This document shows positions 51,972 to 59,908 of a stretch of DNA of 64,000 nt, in pieces. The translations under genes and the position numbers were made by a program. The notes beneath the pieces were generated by a model. It had not been told where the DNA came from. It ran no database searches and was given only the letters and a program-made list of their open reading frames with translations. Where the stretch lies: positions 62,001 through 126,000 of the forward strand of contig NZ_AOIJ01000033.1 in assembly GCF_000337175.1 (NCBI RefSeq). The letters are read 5' to 3'. Each line of letters starts with the position of its first letter. The first letter of the stretch is position 1. The stretch is from Natrinema gari JCM 14663 (lineage in GTDB: Archaea > Halobacteriota > Halobacteria > Halobacteriales > Natrialbaceae).

Positions 51972-53252
51972 ATGAACGGTTCGGATCACGGCCTCTCGCG
52001 TCGCGCGTTCGTCCGCAGTGCCGTCGCCATCGGTGGTGCGAGCGCACTTTCTGCCTGTCTCCAGCGCGAAGAACCCGAAGACGTCCCCCAGGCCACTCTC
52101 GCCCCGGACGAACTTCCCGACCGCCAGCACGCCTGGAACGAGTTCCTCGCGACGGACGACCACGGGAACGTCGTCCCACCCGAACACCACCTTCTGCTCG
52201 GCCTCGAGTACGTCGGCGACGGCCCGGCCGCGGTCGAACGCGAGCGCGAGCGACTCGAGGGCGCGCTTCGAACCCTCGAACGAGCCTACAAGCGCGGGAA
52301 CGAGGGGCTAGCGTTTACGATCGGCTACGGTCCGAACTACTTCGACCGGTTCGATACCGCCCTTCCCGATGGCGTCGATCTGCCTGCACCCGAAGCGCTC
52401 GCGCCGATCGAGGACCCGAAACTCGACGAGTACGACGCGCTCGTCCATCTGGCCAGCGACTACGGCCACGTCACGCTCAGCGCCGAGGAGGCCCTGAAAG
52501 GCGACCTCGACGAACTGAACGGCCTCGAAGTCGAGGGCTCGCTCGCGGGCGTCTTCGACATCGCCGAGCGCCGGACGGGATTCATCGGCCGCGGCCTCCC
52601 GGCGGACAACCAGGCCGGCGTCAGCGGCATTCCCGACAGCGAACCCGTTCCGGAGGACGCACCGCTTTTCATGGGGTTCAAGTCGGGATTCAGGAAGACC
52701 CAGGCCAGCGAGGACCGCGTGACGATCGACGAGGGCCCGTTCGCCGGCGGCACGACGATTCACCTCTCGAAGATCCAGTTGCACCTCCATCAGTGGTACG
52801 AACAGGACAGCCGCGACCAGCGCGTCGCCAAGATGTTCTCCCCGACCCACGCCGAGGACGGGCTCGTCGAGGGTGCCGGCCACAATCTCGGCGACTCGAG
52901 CCGGGTCGCCGAGGTCGGCGGGAGCGCGGCCGACGACGCGCGAACCGAAGGAACGGTCGGTCACGCGCAAAAGACGGCCCGCGCCCGCGAAGACGGGTCA
53001 CCGATCATCCTCCGACGGGATTTCGACTCGACCGACGATGACCGGGCGGCCCTCCACTTCCTCTCCCTGCAGCGCTCGATCGCGGACTTCGTGACGACGC
53101 GGCGGGCGATGACCGGCAGCGACCTCACGGAGGGGGCGGTCAACTCGCGGACGAACAACGGTATCCTCCAGTATATCAGCGTCCGCAACCGGGCGAACTA
53201 CCTCGTGCCGCCGCGGGATCGGCGCGCCTTGCCCGCGCCGAATCCGGCGTAG
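51972..53252 (+). CDS. Tat-exported lipoprotein with DyP-peroxidase-like fold (DUF7405-like)
   Basis: A 426-residue protein with a twin-arginine signal and lipobox: LSRRAFVRSAVAIGGASALS followed by AC. The rest follows the DyP/EfeB layout, with a candidate proximal heme His in VGHAQKTAR and the late LRRDFDSTDDDRAALHFLSL. The distal G-x2-D-G motif of DyP enzymes is absent; the corresponding place reads RTGFIGRGLP. It may bind heme but with altered chemistry. It stands next to the ferritin-like gene, divergently transcribed, suggesting an iron or peroxide link. Confidence 0.8.
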   Translation: MNGSDHGLSRRAFVRSAVAIGGASALSACLQREEPEDVPQATLAPDELPDRQHAWNEFLATDDHGNVVPPEHHLLLGLEYVGDGPAAVERERERLEGALRTLERAYKRGNEGLAFTIGYGPNYFDRFDTALPDGVDLPAPEALAPIEDPKLDEYDALVHLASDYGHVTLSAEEALKGDLDELNGLEVEGSLAGVFDIAERRTGFIGRGLPADNQAGVSGIPDSEPVPEDAPLFMGFKSGFRKTQASEDRVTIDEGPFAGGTTIHLSKIQLHLHQWYEQDSRDQRVAKMFSPTHAEDGLVEGAGHNLGDSSRVAEVGGSAADDARTEGTVGHAQKTARAREDGSPIILRRDFDSTDDDRAALHFLSLQRSIADFVTTRRAMTGSDLTEGAVNSRTNNGILQYISVRNRANYLVPPRDRRALPAPNPA

Positions 53253-53321
53253 CGGATCGGGTCGATTCCGCGAACGAACCGCCCGACCACGAGGTGCGCG
53301 GCCGGGTCGCCGAAACCTATC

Positions 53322-53756
53322 TTAGGCGTCCGGGCTGTGGGTCCGCGTCCCGGCGGCCGCGAGGTCGTCGAACAGCGCCGCGGCGTCGTCGGACAGCGGA
53401 TAGGCGTCGTGATAGGGATCGATCTCGCGATCGGTTCCCGAGACGAACTGGACGGCGTCCGCGACCCGTTCGTAGCTCTCGTCGACGATGTCCCGGACGA
53501 GCACGGGCAGTCCGGCCCGCTCGCACAGTTCGGTGGCGGCGGCCCGCCCCGCCCAGACCGTTTCGGCCTCGATATCGACGAAAAAGAGCGCGAAGGGAGT
53601 GTCGCCGAACTGGGCCGCGAGGAACGCCTGTGCGGCCGGGTCGTCCCACGGAACGACGCCGACGGACTCGAGGCGTCGCATCGCGGTCGACGCCGCCGAG
53701 CAGAAGGGACAGTCGCCGTCGTAGAGCAGGAGCCCCGTAAACTGTGGGTCGGGCAT
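53322..53756 (-). CDS. DCC-family thiol-disulfide oxidoreductase (DUF393)
   Basis: A 144-residue protein starting MPDPQFTGLLLYDGDCPFCS. YDGDCPFC is the DCC signature and gives the redox-active C-x2-C. The rest has FALFFVDIEAETVWAGRAAA. These small thioredoxin-like proteins are often near HTTM/DoxX membrane proteins, and one such gene is 3 kb away. It lies 79 bases after the [2Fe-2S] ferredoxin gene in the same direction. Confidence 0.9.
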   Translation of the reverse strand: MPDPQFTGLLLYDGDCPFCSAASTAMRRLESVGVVPWDDPAAQAFLAAQFGDTPFALFFVDIEAETVWAGRAAATELCERAGLPVLVRDIVDESYERVADAVQFVSGTDREIDPYHDAYPLSDDAAALFDDLAAAGTRTHSPDA

Positions 53757-53835
53757 ACCGTTCGGTACGCCACGAGGGCGGAAAACGTTCGGTGGGGCAG
53801 GTGCCGGGACCGGTTCGGTCGACCCGCGTTCGTCC

Positions 53836-54210
53836 CTACTCGAGTTTCGACCGCCCCGGGGGCTTGTCGTGGTCGGCACGATGCCGGAGCAGTGCCTCGG
53901 ACCGTTCGACCTCAATGACGCAGTCGGATCGGGGGCGAGCGACGCAGGTGAGGACGAAGTTCGCCGCCTCGTCCGACGGGTAGTATCGCTTGGCCTGACT
54001 GTGATCGACCTCGCCGGAGCGGAGTTTCGCACCGCAGGTGATACACCATCCTTGCTGGCAATCCGCCGACAGCCAGAGGTCCGCGGCGCGGGCCGCCGTG
54101 AGGATCGACTGGTCCTCGCGGACCGCGACAGTTCGGGACTCGCCCGCGGCGTCGAGAGCCGCGTCCTCGGGGACGCGAAGTTCGACCTCCCAAGTCGTGG
54201 GGGCAGTCAC
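53836..54210 (-). CDS. [2Fe-2S] plant-type ferredoxin
   Basis: A 124-residue protein with the plant-type pattern ADCQQGWCITCGAKL (C-x4-C-x2-C) and the fourth cysteine in FVLTCVARP. An N-terminal extension of about 25 residues precedes the fold, and the C-terminus is basic and charged. It transfers electrons to unknown partners in the cytoplasm. Sequence before it (53757-53835) has no gene. Confidence 0.93.
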   Translation of the reverse strand: MTAPTTWEVELRVPEDAALDAAGESRTVAVREDQSILTAARAADLWLSADCQQGWCITCGAKLRSGEVDHSQAKRYYPSDEAANFVLTCVARPRSDCVIEVERSEALLRHRADHDKPPGRSKLE

Positions 54211-54351
54211 AGGCCCAGGTACGATCGGGTTTGAAAAAGGTCTGCGGCCGGACGACCCAAGCCGCGGGTCGACTGAATCGACCGCCGGAATCGGCGCGAA
54301 GCCGGAAGGCGCTGGCCCGACCTATTTCGGCGTGGTGACCGACCGTCCCGT

Positions 54352-55125
54352 ATGACTGCCATCGCGATCACCGGCGCGGCGGGCAAGGTCGGCCGGCAAG
54401 CCATCGACGCGTTTCCCGACGACCACGACCTCACGCTCCTTTCCCACCACGAGACTGCGGACCTCGAGACGGAACTTCTTGAGATCACCGAGCGCGAGGC
54501 GTTCGTCGACGCGCTCGAGGGCCAGGACGTGTTGCTCCACCTCGCGGCGAACCCGTCGCCGCGAGCCGAGTGGGACGAGGTGCGAGGGCCGAACGTCGAC
54601 GGCGTCTACAACGCGTTCGAGGCGGCGATCGAGCACGACCTCCAGCGGGTAGTCTTCGCGAGTTCGAACCATGCGGTCAACATGCGAAACGCCGTCTCGG
54701 GAATCCGGCCGGAGTCGACGGTGGGCCGTCCGGCCATCGTCCGACCCGACGATCCGGCGGATCCCGACACGTACTACGGCGTCACTAAGGCCTTCGGCGA
54801 GGCCATGGGATCGTACTACGCGAAGCGCCACGGCCTCGAGGTGGTGAACCTGCGGATCGGCTGGCTGCTCACACGGGACGACCTCCGGCGGGAGTGTCGC
54901 GAACGGGACGGCGCGGGCGAGCGCTACGCCCGCGCGATGTGGTTGAGTCCCGACGACTGCCGACGGCTGCTCAACGCGGCCGTGACGGCGACCCTTGGCG
55001 GGTCGCCCCTGACCGCACACGGGATCTCCGCCAACTCCGACCGGTTCCTCTCGCTGTCCGAGACGATGCGCGACCTCGGCTACCGGCCACGAGACGACGC
55101 CGAGGCGGTTCTGAACGACGGATGA
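54352..55125 (+). CDS. Azf/uronate-dehydrogenase-like NAD-dependent dehydrogenase
   Basis: A 257-residue extended SDR: ITGAAGKVGRQAID (NAD loop), DVLLHLAANPSPR, FASSNHAVNM and YYGVTKAFGEAMGSYYAKRH (Tyr-x3-Lys). The SSNHA signature is shared by uronate dehydrogenases and the haloarchaeal glucose-6-phosphate dehydrogenase Azf. Which reaction it performs cannot be told by eye. It is a single gene. Confidence 0.85.
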   Translation: MTAIAITGAAGKVGRQAIDAFPDDHDLTLLSHHETADLETELLEITEREAFVDALEGQDVLLHLAANPSPRAEWDEVRGPNVDGVYNAFEAAIEHDLQRVVFASSNHAVNMRNAVSGIRPESTVGRPAIVRPDDPADPDTYYGVTKAFGEAMGSYYAKRHGLEVVNLRIGWLLTRDDLRRECRERDGAGERYARAMWLSPDDCRRLLNAAVTATLGGSPLTAHGISANSDRFLSLSETMRDLGYRPRDDAEAVLNDG

Positions 55126-55209
55126 ACCGACCCGGAAGCGGACGAGGCGGCCGCGACTCCACCTCGTCCGCGGTCCGCCCGCGACGACAGTATATCAACA
55201 CAACAGAAC

Positions 55210-55217
55210 GAATATAG
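55210..55217 (+). promoter_or_regulatory. TATA box of the hypothetical gene at 55241
   Basis: GAATATAG lies 24-31 bases before the ATG at 55241. Confidence 0.55.
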
Positions 55218-55240
55218 TATCGCGGCCGCATACGGGATGC

Positions 55241-56035
55241 ATGGCCCGCGAATCACCATCGGACGACGCGATCACCGCCGCGGCGGATGTCGTCGACGTC
55301 CTTCGCCAATTCGGCCTCTCCGACGAGGCGATCGTCGGCGGCGCGATCGAGGCCCCCGATTCGATACGCGACGCGACGAAAGCGGTCGCCGTCGACGGGG
55401 CCGTCGTACGGGGGCTCGGTACCGGTGGCGACCCCGAACGCGCGAAAACCGGGACGGTACAGGCCGTCCTGAGCGAGAGCGGCCGCGGCGTGATCGTGGA
55501 CAACACCTACCACCACAAACGCACCCTCGAGGTCCCGCTCGACAGAGCGCTGGCCGAGTTCGGGTACGGGTTCGAGTTTCGGAGCGTCGGGAGCGACGAG
55601 TGGATCGAACCCGCGCATCCCGATCATCCCCGGGCGTTCCGGCTGGTCGTGGTCGACGATGCGAACGACCCCGTCGCGACGGCCGCGTTTCGATACCCGC
55701 CGACCGACGGCGCGCATCCGAGTCGGCTGTGCCGAGCCCTCGGGACGGCACTGAACGACACCGTTCTCGCCGCGGTCGATATCCGCATGCTCCTCCTCGA
55801 CGAAGGGAGCGGGTCGTTCAAGTGGGTCGTCGTCGATCGGGAGACGCTCGAGACGCTGGCGTCGGCGTACGGGCCGACGCTCGCGGTGTTCGGGGAGCCA
55901 CTCGTGCGGCGCGGGCCGGAGTACAAATACGGCGTCCGGGAGATCGACCGGTCCGCCGCGGTCGATCACCAGTCCGAATTCGGGGTCCCGGAACCCGAGG
56001 AGACGTTCGCGATCGAAACGGCGTACGACCTGTAG
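55241..56035 (+). CDS. Hypothetical haloarchaeal protein
   Basis: A 264-residue soluble acidic protein, not recognised. It starts MARESPSDDAITAAADVVDV and alternates strand and helix (GAVVRGLGTGGDPERAKTGT, VQAVLSESGRGVIVDNTYHH, FGYGFEFRSVGSDEWIEP). There are no signal, membrane spans or metal ligands. It has a good leaderless promoter, so it is probably a real gene. It stands alone. Confidence 0.65.
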   Translation: MARESPSDDAITAAADVVDVLRQFGLSDEAIVGGAIEAPDSIRDATKAVAVDGAVVRGLGTGGDPERAKTGTVQAVLSESGRGVIVDNTYHHKRTLEVPLDRALAEFGYGFEFRSVGSDEWIEPAHPDHPRAFRLVVVDDANDPVATAAFRYPPTDGAHPSRLCRALGTALNDTVLAAVDIRMLLLDEGSGSFKWVVVDRETLETLASAYGPTLAVFGEPLVRRGPEYKYGVREIDRSAAVDHQSEFGVPEPEETFAIETAYDL

Positions 56036-56161
56036 GGAGCGTCGCGTCGTCACTCGACCGACTCACCGCCGAAATGACAGGTCGTCAGACCGCCGGCAGC
56101 GGTACCGCGGCCGCTCGAGGGGATCGAAAGACGGAATACCGACACGTTCGTAGCCGATCAC

Positions 56162-56476
56162 ATGTCAGTCAAGGTGTCCGAGTCGACGGGCTACGGGCCG
56201 AACACCCAGATGTCACTGTTCGGCTATATCATGGCCGCAGTGCTCGTGGTCGTTCTCATTCCGTTGATCCCCGTTCTCGTTCCCGTCTGGATTCTCTGGA
56301 AAGTGTTCGTCTCGGAGGAACAGTTCGAGCACAGCTTCGAAACCTGGCGTCGCGAGTCCGGACGCACCGGCTCCAGCCGTCACGACTCCGCCGAACCGGA
56401 GGTCGAAGACAACTCCGACCCCGCGGACGACGATGCTGCAGACGCCGAGGGCGACCGAACGGCCGCGGAGTCCTAA
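56162..56476 (+). CDS. Small single-span membrane protein (DUF7535-like)
   Basis: A 104-residue protein: an N-terminal polar stretch (MSVKVSESTGYGPNTQMSLF), one strong membrane span (AAVLVVVLIPLIPVLVPVW), a basic WKVFVSEEQFEHSFETWRRE segment and an acidic disordered tail. It is a haloarchaeal family whose number I recall with low certainty. It is convergent with the GST gene. Confidence 0.75.
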   Translation: MSVKVSESTGYGPNTQMSLFGYIMAAVLVVVLIPLIPVLVPVWILWKVFVSEEQFEHSFETWRRESGRTGSSRHDSAEPEVEDNSDPADDDAADAEGDRTAAES

Positions 56477-56509
56477 CCCGGTAGGTTCCCGCTCGAGTGT
56501 CCCGTCGGG

Positions 56510-57520
56510 CTAGTCGTCGGTATTCGCCGCCGCGACGAGGTCGGACGGCGGCCCGCCCGGACGGTCGTCGCGGTCGTGGGGAGCCTCGAAGTCCAGGTCG
56601 GGGCCGCGAGCGACGATCCGATGTGGGTTCACGTCGGGATGGGTCGTGTAGTAGTGTTCTTTGATGTGGACCATGTTCACCGTCTCGGCGACGCCGGGAG
56701 TCTGATACAGATCCCGTAGATACGGCCAGAGGTTATCGTACTCACGAACGTACTGGACGTTACACATGAAGTGTGTATGGTAGACGCTATCGAAGCGCAC
56801 GAGCGTCGTGAACATCGCGATATCCGCTTCGGTTAGCCGATCGCCGGCGAGATAGCGCCGGTCCGCGAGCACCTCGTCCCAGTGGTCGAGCGCCGAAAAG
56901 AGGTCGGCGATCGCCTCGTCGTAGGGCCCCTGCTCCGTGGCGAATCCGGCCCGATAGACGCCGTTGTTGATCGGCTCGTAGATCTCGTCGATGATCCGGT
57001 CGACCTCGTCGCGGTATCCCTCGGGATAGAAATCGACGTCTCGGGACGCGATGTCGTCGAACTCAGTGTCGAGCATCCGCATGATCTCTGCGGACTCGTT
57101 GTTGACGATGGTCTCCGTCTTCTTGTCCCAGAGGACCGGCACCGTTACGCGACAGGTCGCGTCCGGGTCCGCTCGCACGTACAACTCGCGGAGGAACTCG
57201 GCGTCGTGGCGGTGATCGCGCGTACAGCCCTCCTTGTCGGGCGTGAACTGCCAGCCGTCCGCATCGCGGTACGGATCGACGATCGAGACGGAGATCGCGT
57301 CCTCGAGTCCTTTCAGCGCCCGCGTCACGAGCGTCCGGTGTGCCCACGGACAGGCATAGGAAGCGTAGAGGTGGTATCGTCCTGCCTCCGGTTGGTATCG
57401 GGCGTCGGGGTCGTCTCGGATTTCGTCCCGGAACGTCGTTTCCTGACGTTCGAACGAGCCGCCGTCGTCGGTCGACTCGTAGGTATCGGTCCGCCATTCG
57501 CCGTCGACGAGCATGTTCAT
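56510..57520 (-). CDS. Glutathionyl-hydroquinone-reductase-like GST (Xi class)
   Basis: A 336-residue protein with YASYACPWAHRTLVTRALKG, where CPWAH is the Xi-class active-site Cys, then VPVLWDKKTETIVNNESAEI for the thiol tripeptide site and YLAGDRLTEADIAMFTTLVR in the C-terminal helical domain. The enzyme class removes glutathione from quinone adducts. Haloarchaea make gamma-glutamylcysteine rather than glutathione, so its thiol partner may differ. An internal ATG at 57514 is the alternative start. Confidence 0.93.
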   Translation of the reverse strand: MNMLVDGEWRTDTYESTDDGGSFERQETTFRDEIRDDPDARYQPEAGRYHLYASYACPWAHRTLVTRALKGLEDAISVSIVDPYRDADGWQFTPDKEGCTRDHRHDAEFLRELYVRADPDATCRVTVPVLWDKKTETIVNNESAEIMRMLDTEFDDIASRDVDFYPEGYRDEVDRIIDEIYEPINNGVYRAGFATEQGPYDEAIADLFSALDHWDEVLADRRYLAGDRLTEADIAMFTTLVRFDSVYHTHFMCNVQYVREYDNLWPYLRDLYQTPGVAETVNMVHIKEHYYTTHPDVNPHRIVARGPDLDFEAPHDRDDRPGGPPSDLVAAANTDD

Positions 57521-57653
57521 ACACGAACGGGCGGGACGGACGACTAAAGGCTCTCGCTAACACTCGTGTCACCTGGATCTCACGGCGACTCGCGGTCGTC
57601 CAACTGAACCGATCGGTCCTATCGACGGCCGACCAGGCCGTTCGGAGCAGAAG

Positions 57654-57661
57654 CGTTTAAC
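57654..57661 (+). promoter_or_regulatory. TATA box of the DNA methyltransferase gene
   Basis: CGTTTAAC lies 24-31 bases before ATG 57685 and decides between it and GTG 57670. Confidence 0.55.
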
Positions 57662-57684
57662 AGACTCCCGTGAGCACTCGAGGT

Positions 57685-58752
57685 ATGGCAGACGACGGGG
57701 ATCGACACCGCCAGAGCCGCCTGTTCACGGACGACGACGGCGCGTTCGACGCCGACCGTGCACGGGAGGAATCCCTGCCGGTCGAAGACGGCGAGGTGAT
57801 CGATACCGACGACCTGGCCGACAACCAGCGCTACGTCGAGGGTCGGGGAATCTACGACGAGCGCAATCGAGTGAACGATCTCACGGGCAAGGAGTGGAAA
57901 TACGCCACGAAGTCCGTGATCACGGAGGGGTACCCACCCGCCGTCCAGCACGAGCGGCGCAGCGAACACGGCGGCCAGAAACCGCCGCGGCTCTGTGCGG
58001 ACCTGATCGGCCGGTTCAGCAAGGCCGGCGACACGGTTCTCGACCCCTTCGCGGGCGTCGGCGGCACCCTGCTCGGTGCGAGTGTCTGCGAACACGAGGG
58101 GACCGGCCTGCGGGACGCAATCGGATTCGAACGGACCGAACGCTGGGTCGATCTCTACCGGGAGGTTCTCGCGGCGGAAAACGACGAGCGTCGCGCTCGC
58201 GGCGATCCGCCCCTCGCCGAACAAGACATGCGCCACGGGGACTGTGTCGAATTACTCGACGATGTCCCCGACGACTCCGTAGACCTCCTGCTGACCGACG
58301 TTCCGTACTGGCACATGGACGAACTCGAACAGACGCGCAACGAGCGCGAAACGCGCGAGAGCAAGTTGGGATCGTTCGACGGTGCCGAGGCTGATGACGC
58401 GACCGCCGACACCGATGCGGACGATGGAGGCGGCAGCGAGCAATCGAAAGCCGAGTGGCTCGCCGACATGGCCGACAAGTTCGACCGGTTCGCGGACGCC
58501 GTCACGCCGGACGGTCACGTCGTCGTCTTCATCGGCGACATGTACCGCGAACAGTCCTACGAGTTCCTCTCGGCGGACCTCGCGCGGGCGATCGAGTCGT
58601 CCGCCCCGCTCACGCTCGCGGCGAACCTGATCTGGTACGATCCGACGAAGGACCTCCACGTCTACGGCTACCCCTTCTCGTTCGTCCCCTCGATGGTTCA
58701 CCAGAATGTCCTCGTCTTCCGTCTCGAGGATGGGAGCGACGCCGGGAACTGA
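57685..58752 (+). CDS. Orphan DNA methyltransferase (N4-cytosine/N6-adenine class)
   Basis: A 355-residue protein. The AdoMet motif is VLDPFAGVGGTLLGA (about residues 118-132), and the catalytic motif reads LLLTDVPYWHMDEL (about residue 205), a variant of the S/D-PPY motif. FVVFIGDMYREQSY-like segments follow (VVVFIGDMY). No restriction endonuclease or specificity subunit is adjacent, so it is a solitary methylase. Haloarchaea have a conserved CTAG N4-cytosine methylase (Zim in Haloferax); this is a candidate for it, unproven. Confidence 0.8.
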   Translation: MADDGDRHRQSRLFTDDDGAFDADRAREESLPVEDGEVIDTDDLADNQRYVEGRGIYDERNRVNDLTGKEWKYATKSVITEGYPPAVQHERRSEHGGQKPPRLCADLIGRFSKAGDTVLDPFAGVGGTLLGASVCEHEGTGLRDAIGFERTERWVDLYREVLAAENDERRARGDPPLAEQDMRHGDCVELLDDVPDDSVDLLLTDVPYWHMDELEQTRNERETRESKLGSFDGAEADDATADTDADDGGGSEQSKAEWLADMADKFDRFADAVTPDGHVVVFIGDMYREQSYEFLSADLARAIESSAPLTLAANLIWYDPTKDLHVYGYPFSFVPSMVHQNVLVFRLEDGSDAGN

Positions 58753-58880
58753 AGTGCGGCCGAGTCGTTTCTGCCGGCCGCCGGGCGGCGAGTCACGCCC
58801 GAGGGATGGCTCGGATGTCCACGGCAGGCGGGGCGAACCTGACTGAGTCTGACTCCCGTCTGTCGGTCGTCTGACGCGGT

Positions 58881-58985
58881 TTTATTGGGCCCCAGCGTGA
58901 CGAAAGGAATAGGCGCGCGACGGTCTCCCCACCCCTCCCCCATCCAGCCGTCTGCGCGCCTACTCCCGTTCCTCTCCCCCCTTTT
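58881..58985 (+). ncRNA. Candidate small RNA with C-rich loop
   Basis: Between two convergent genes, a TATA-like TTTTATTG at 58880-58887 precedes a long stem: GGAATAGGCGCGCGACGG (58906-58923) pairs with CCGTCTGCGCGCCTACTCC (58948-58966) with one bulge and one wobble. The 24-base loop (58924-58947) is almost all C and T (CTCCCCACCCCTCCCCCATC). C/T-rich sequence and CCCCCCTTTTG follow as a likely end. This is a self-contained transcription unit of about 80 bases; the function is not known. Confidence 0.55.
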
Positions 58986-59053
58986 GATAGCGGCAGGTGA
59001 GCGGTAGCCGCCCGATCGAACCCGAACCGAGCGCAGTGGCCTGCTCGGCTCGA

Positions 59054-59716
59054 TCAGGCGTTCGCGGGCAACAGGGTCGACCGAACGTCGTCCGTGCGAT
59101 CGCTTTCGATGATGAGTGCGACCTCATCGCCGATCTCGAGTTCGGTCCCCGGGAGCGGAATCGTCAGCGACTCGCGGGCGCGACCGTGGGCGTAGATCCG
59201 CGCGGACTCGGGCAAGTCGAGTTCGCTCATTCGCTTGCCGACCGCCGGCGATCCCTCGCGAATCTCGAGGACCGTCAACTGGAGGTTCGCGGCGAGGTCG
59301 GCCACGACGTTGAAGTCACCGCCGAGCAGGGCCGTCTTCGCGCCGGCAGCCCCGAGCCGTTCGGGATAGATGATCTCGTCGACTTCCTCGGCATACTTCT
59401 CGTAAATGTCCTCGCGGTAGTCCTCGTCGATCCGCAGCACGGTCCGACAGCCGTGGTGCGTGCCGACCATACAGGCCGCGAAGTTGACGTTGAGATCGGG
59501 CGTGAACGTGCCGATCGCGTCGGCGTTCCCGATACCGGCGTCGACGAGGACGGTCTCGTCGGCACCGTCGCCCCGGACCGTCTCGAGTCCGTCGCCACTG
59601 GCGCGCTCGAGGCGGTCCATGTCGTTGTCGACGATGACGACCTCGTGGCCCTCTTCGGCGAGGATCGTTGCCGTCCGCGAGCCGACTCGGCCGTATCCCA
59701 CGATGACAAACCTCAT
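59054..59716 (-). CDS. trkA: TrkA-family potassium-uptake regulator
   Basis: A 220-residue protein with a TrkA-N/RCK Rossmann domain (VIVGYGRVGSRTATILAEEG, VVIVDNDMDRLERA) and a TrkA-C domain from about residue 135 (LTVLEIREGSPAVGKRMSEL). It binds NAD or ATP and gates a K+ channel or Trk/Ktr pump. No membrane subunit is adjacent in this window, so its partner is elsewhere. Potassium is the main osmolyte in these cells. Its start is 192 bases from the divergent purine permease gene. Confidence 0.92.
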   Translation of the reverse strand: MRFVIVGYGRVGSRTATILAEEGHEVVIVDNDMDRLERASGDGLETVRGDGADETVLVDAGIGNADAIGTFTPDLNVNFAACMVGTHHGCRTVLRIDEDYREDIYEKYAEEVDEIIYPERLGAAGAKTALLGGDFNVVADLAANLQLTVLEIREGSPAVGKRMSELDLPESARIYAHGRARESLTIPLPGTELEIGDEVALIIESDRTDDVRSTLLPANA

Positions 59717-59908
59717 GCTACCGTGGTACGCGGTCCGGGGTGAAATACGTTGGTCCGGCCGCCACTCGTTGTACGCCGGACGATCGGAGCGCGAGCGGAC
59801 CCGAGTTCGGTTCGCGCCCCCTCATCTATACACGATTGTGGCCATACATGGCCCCGATGCGGACAAGAACGCTTAACTAATCGGTGTGGTTATGCTCGGA
59901 CATCCAAT

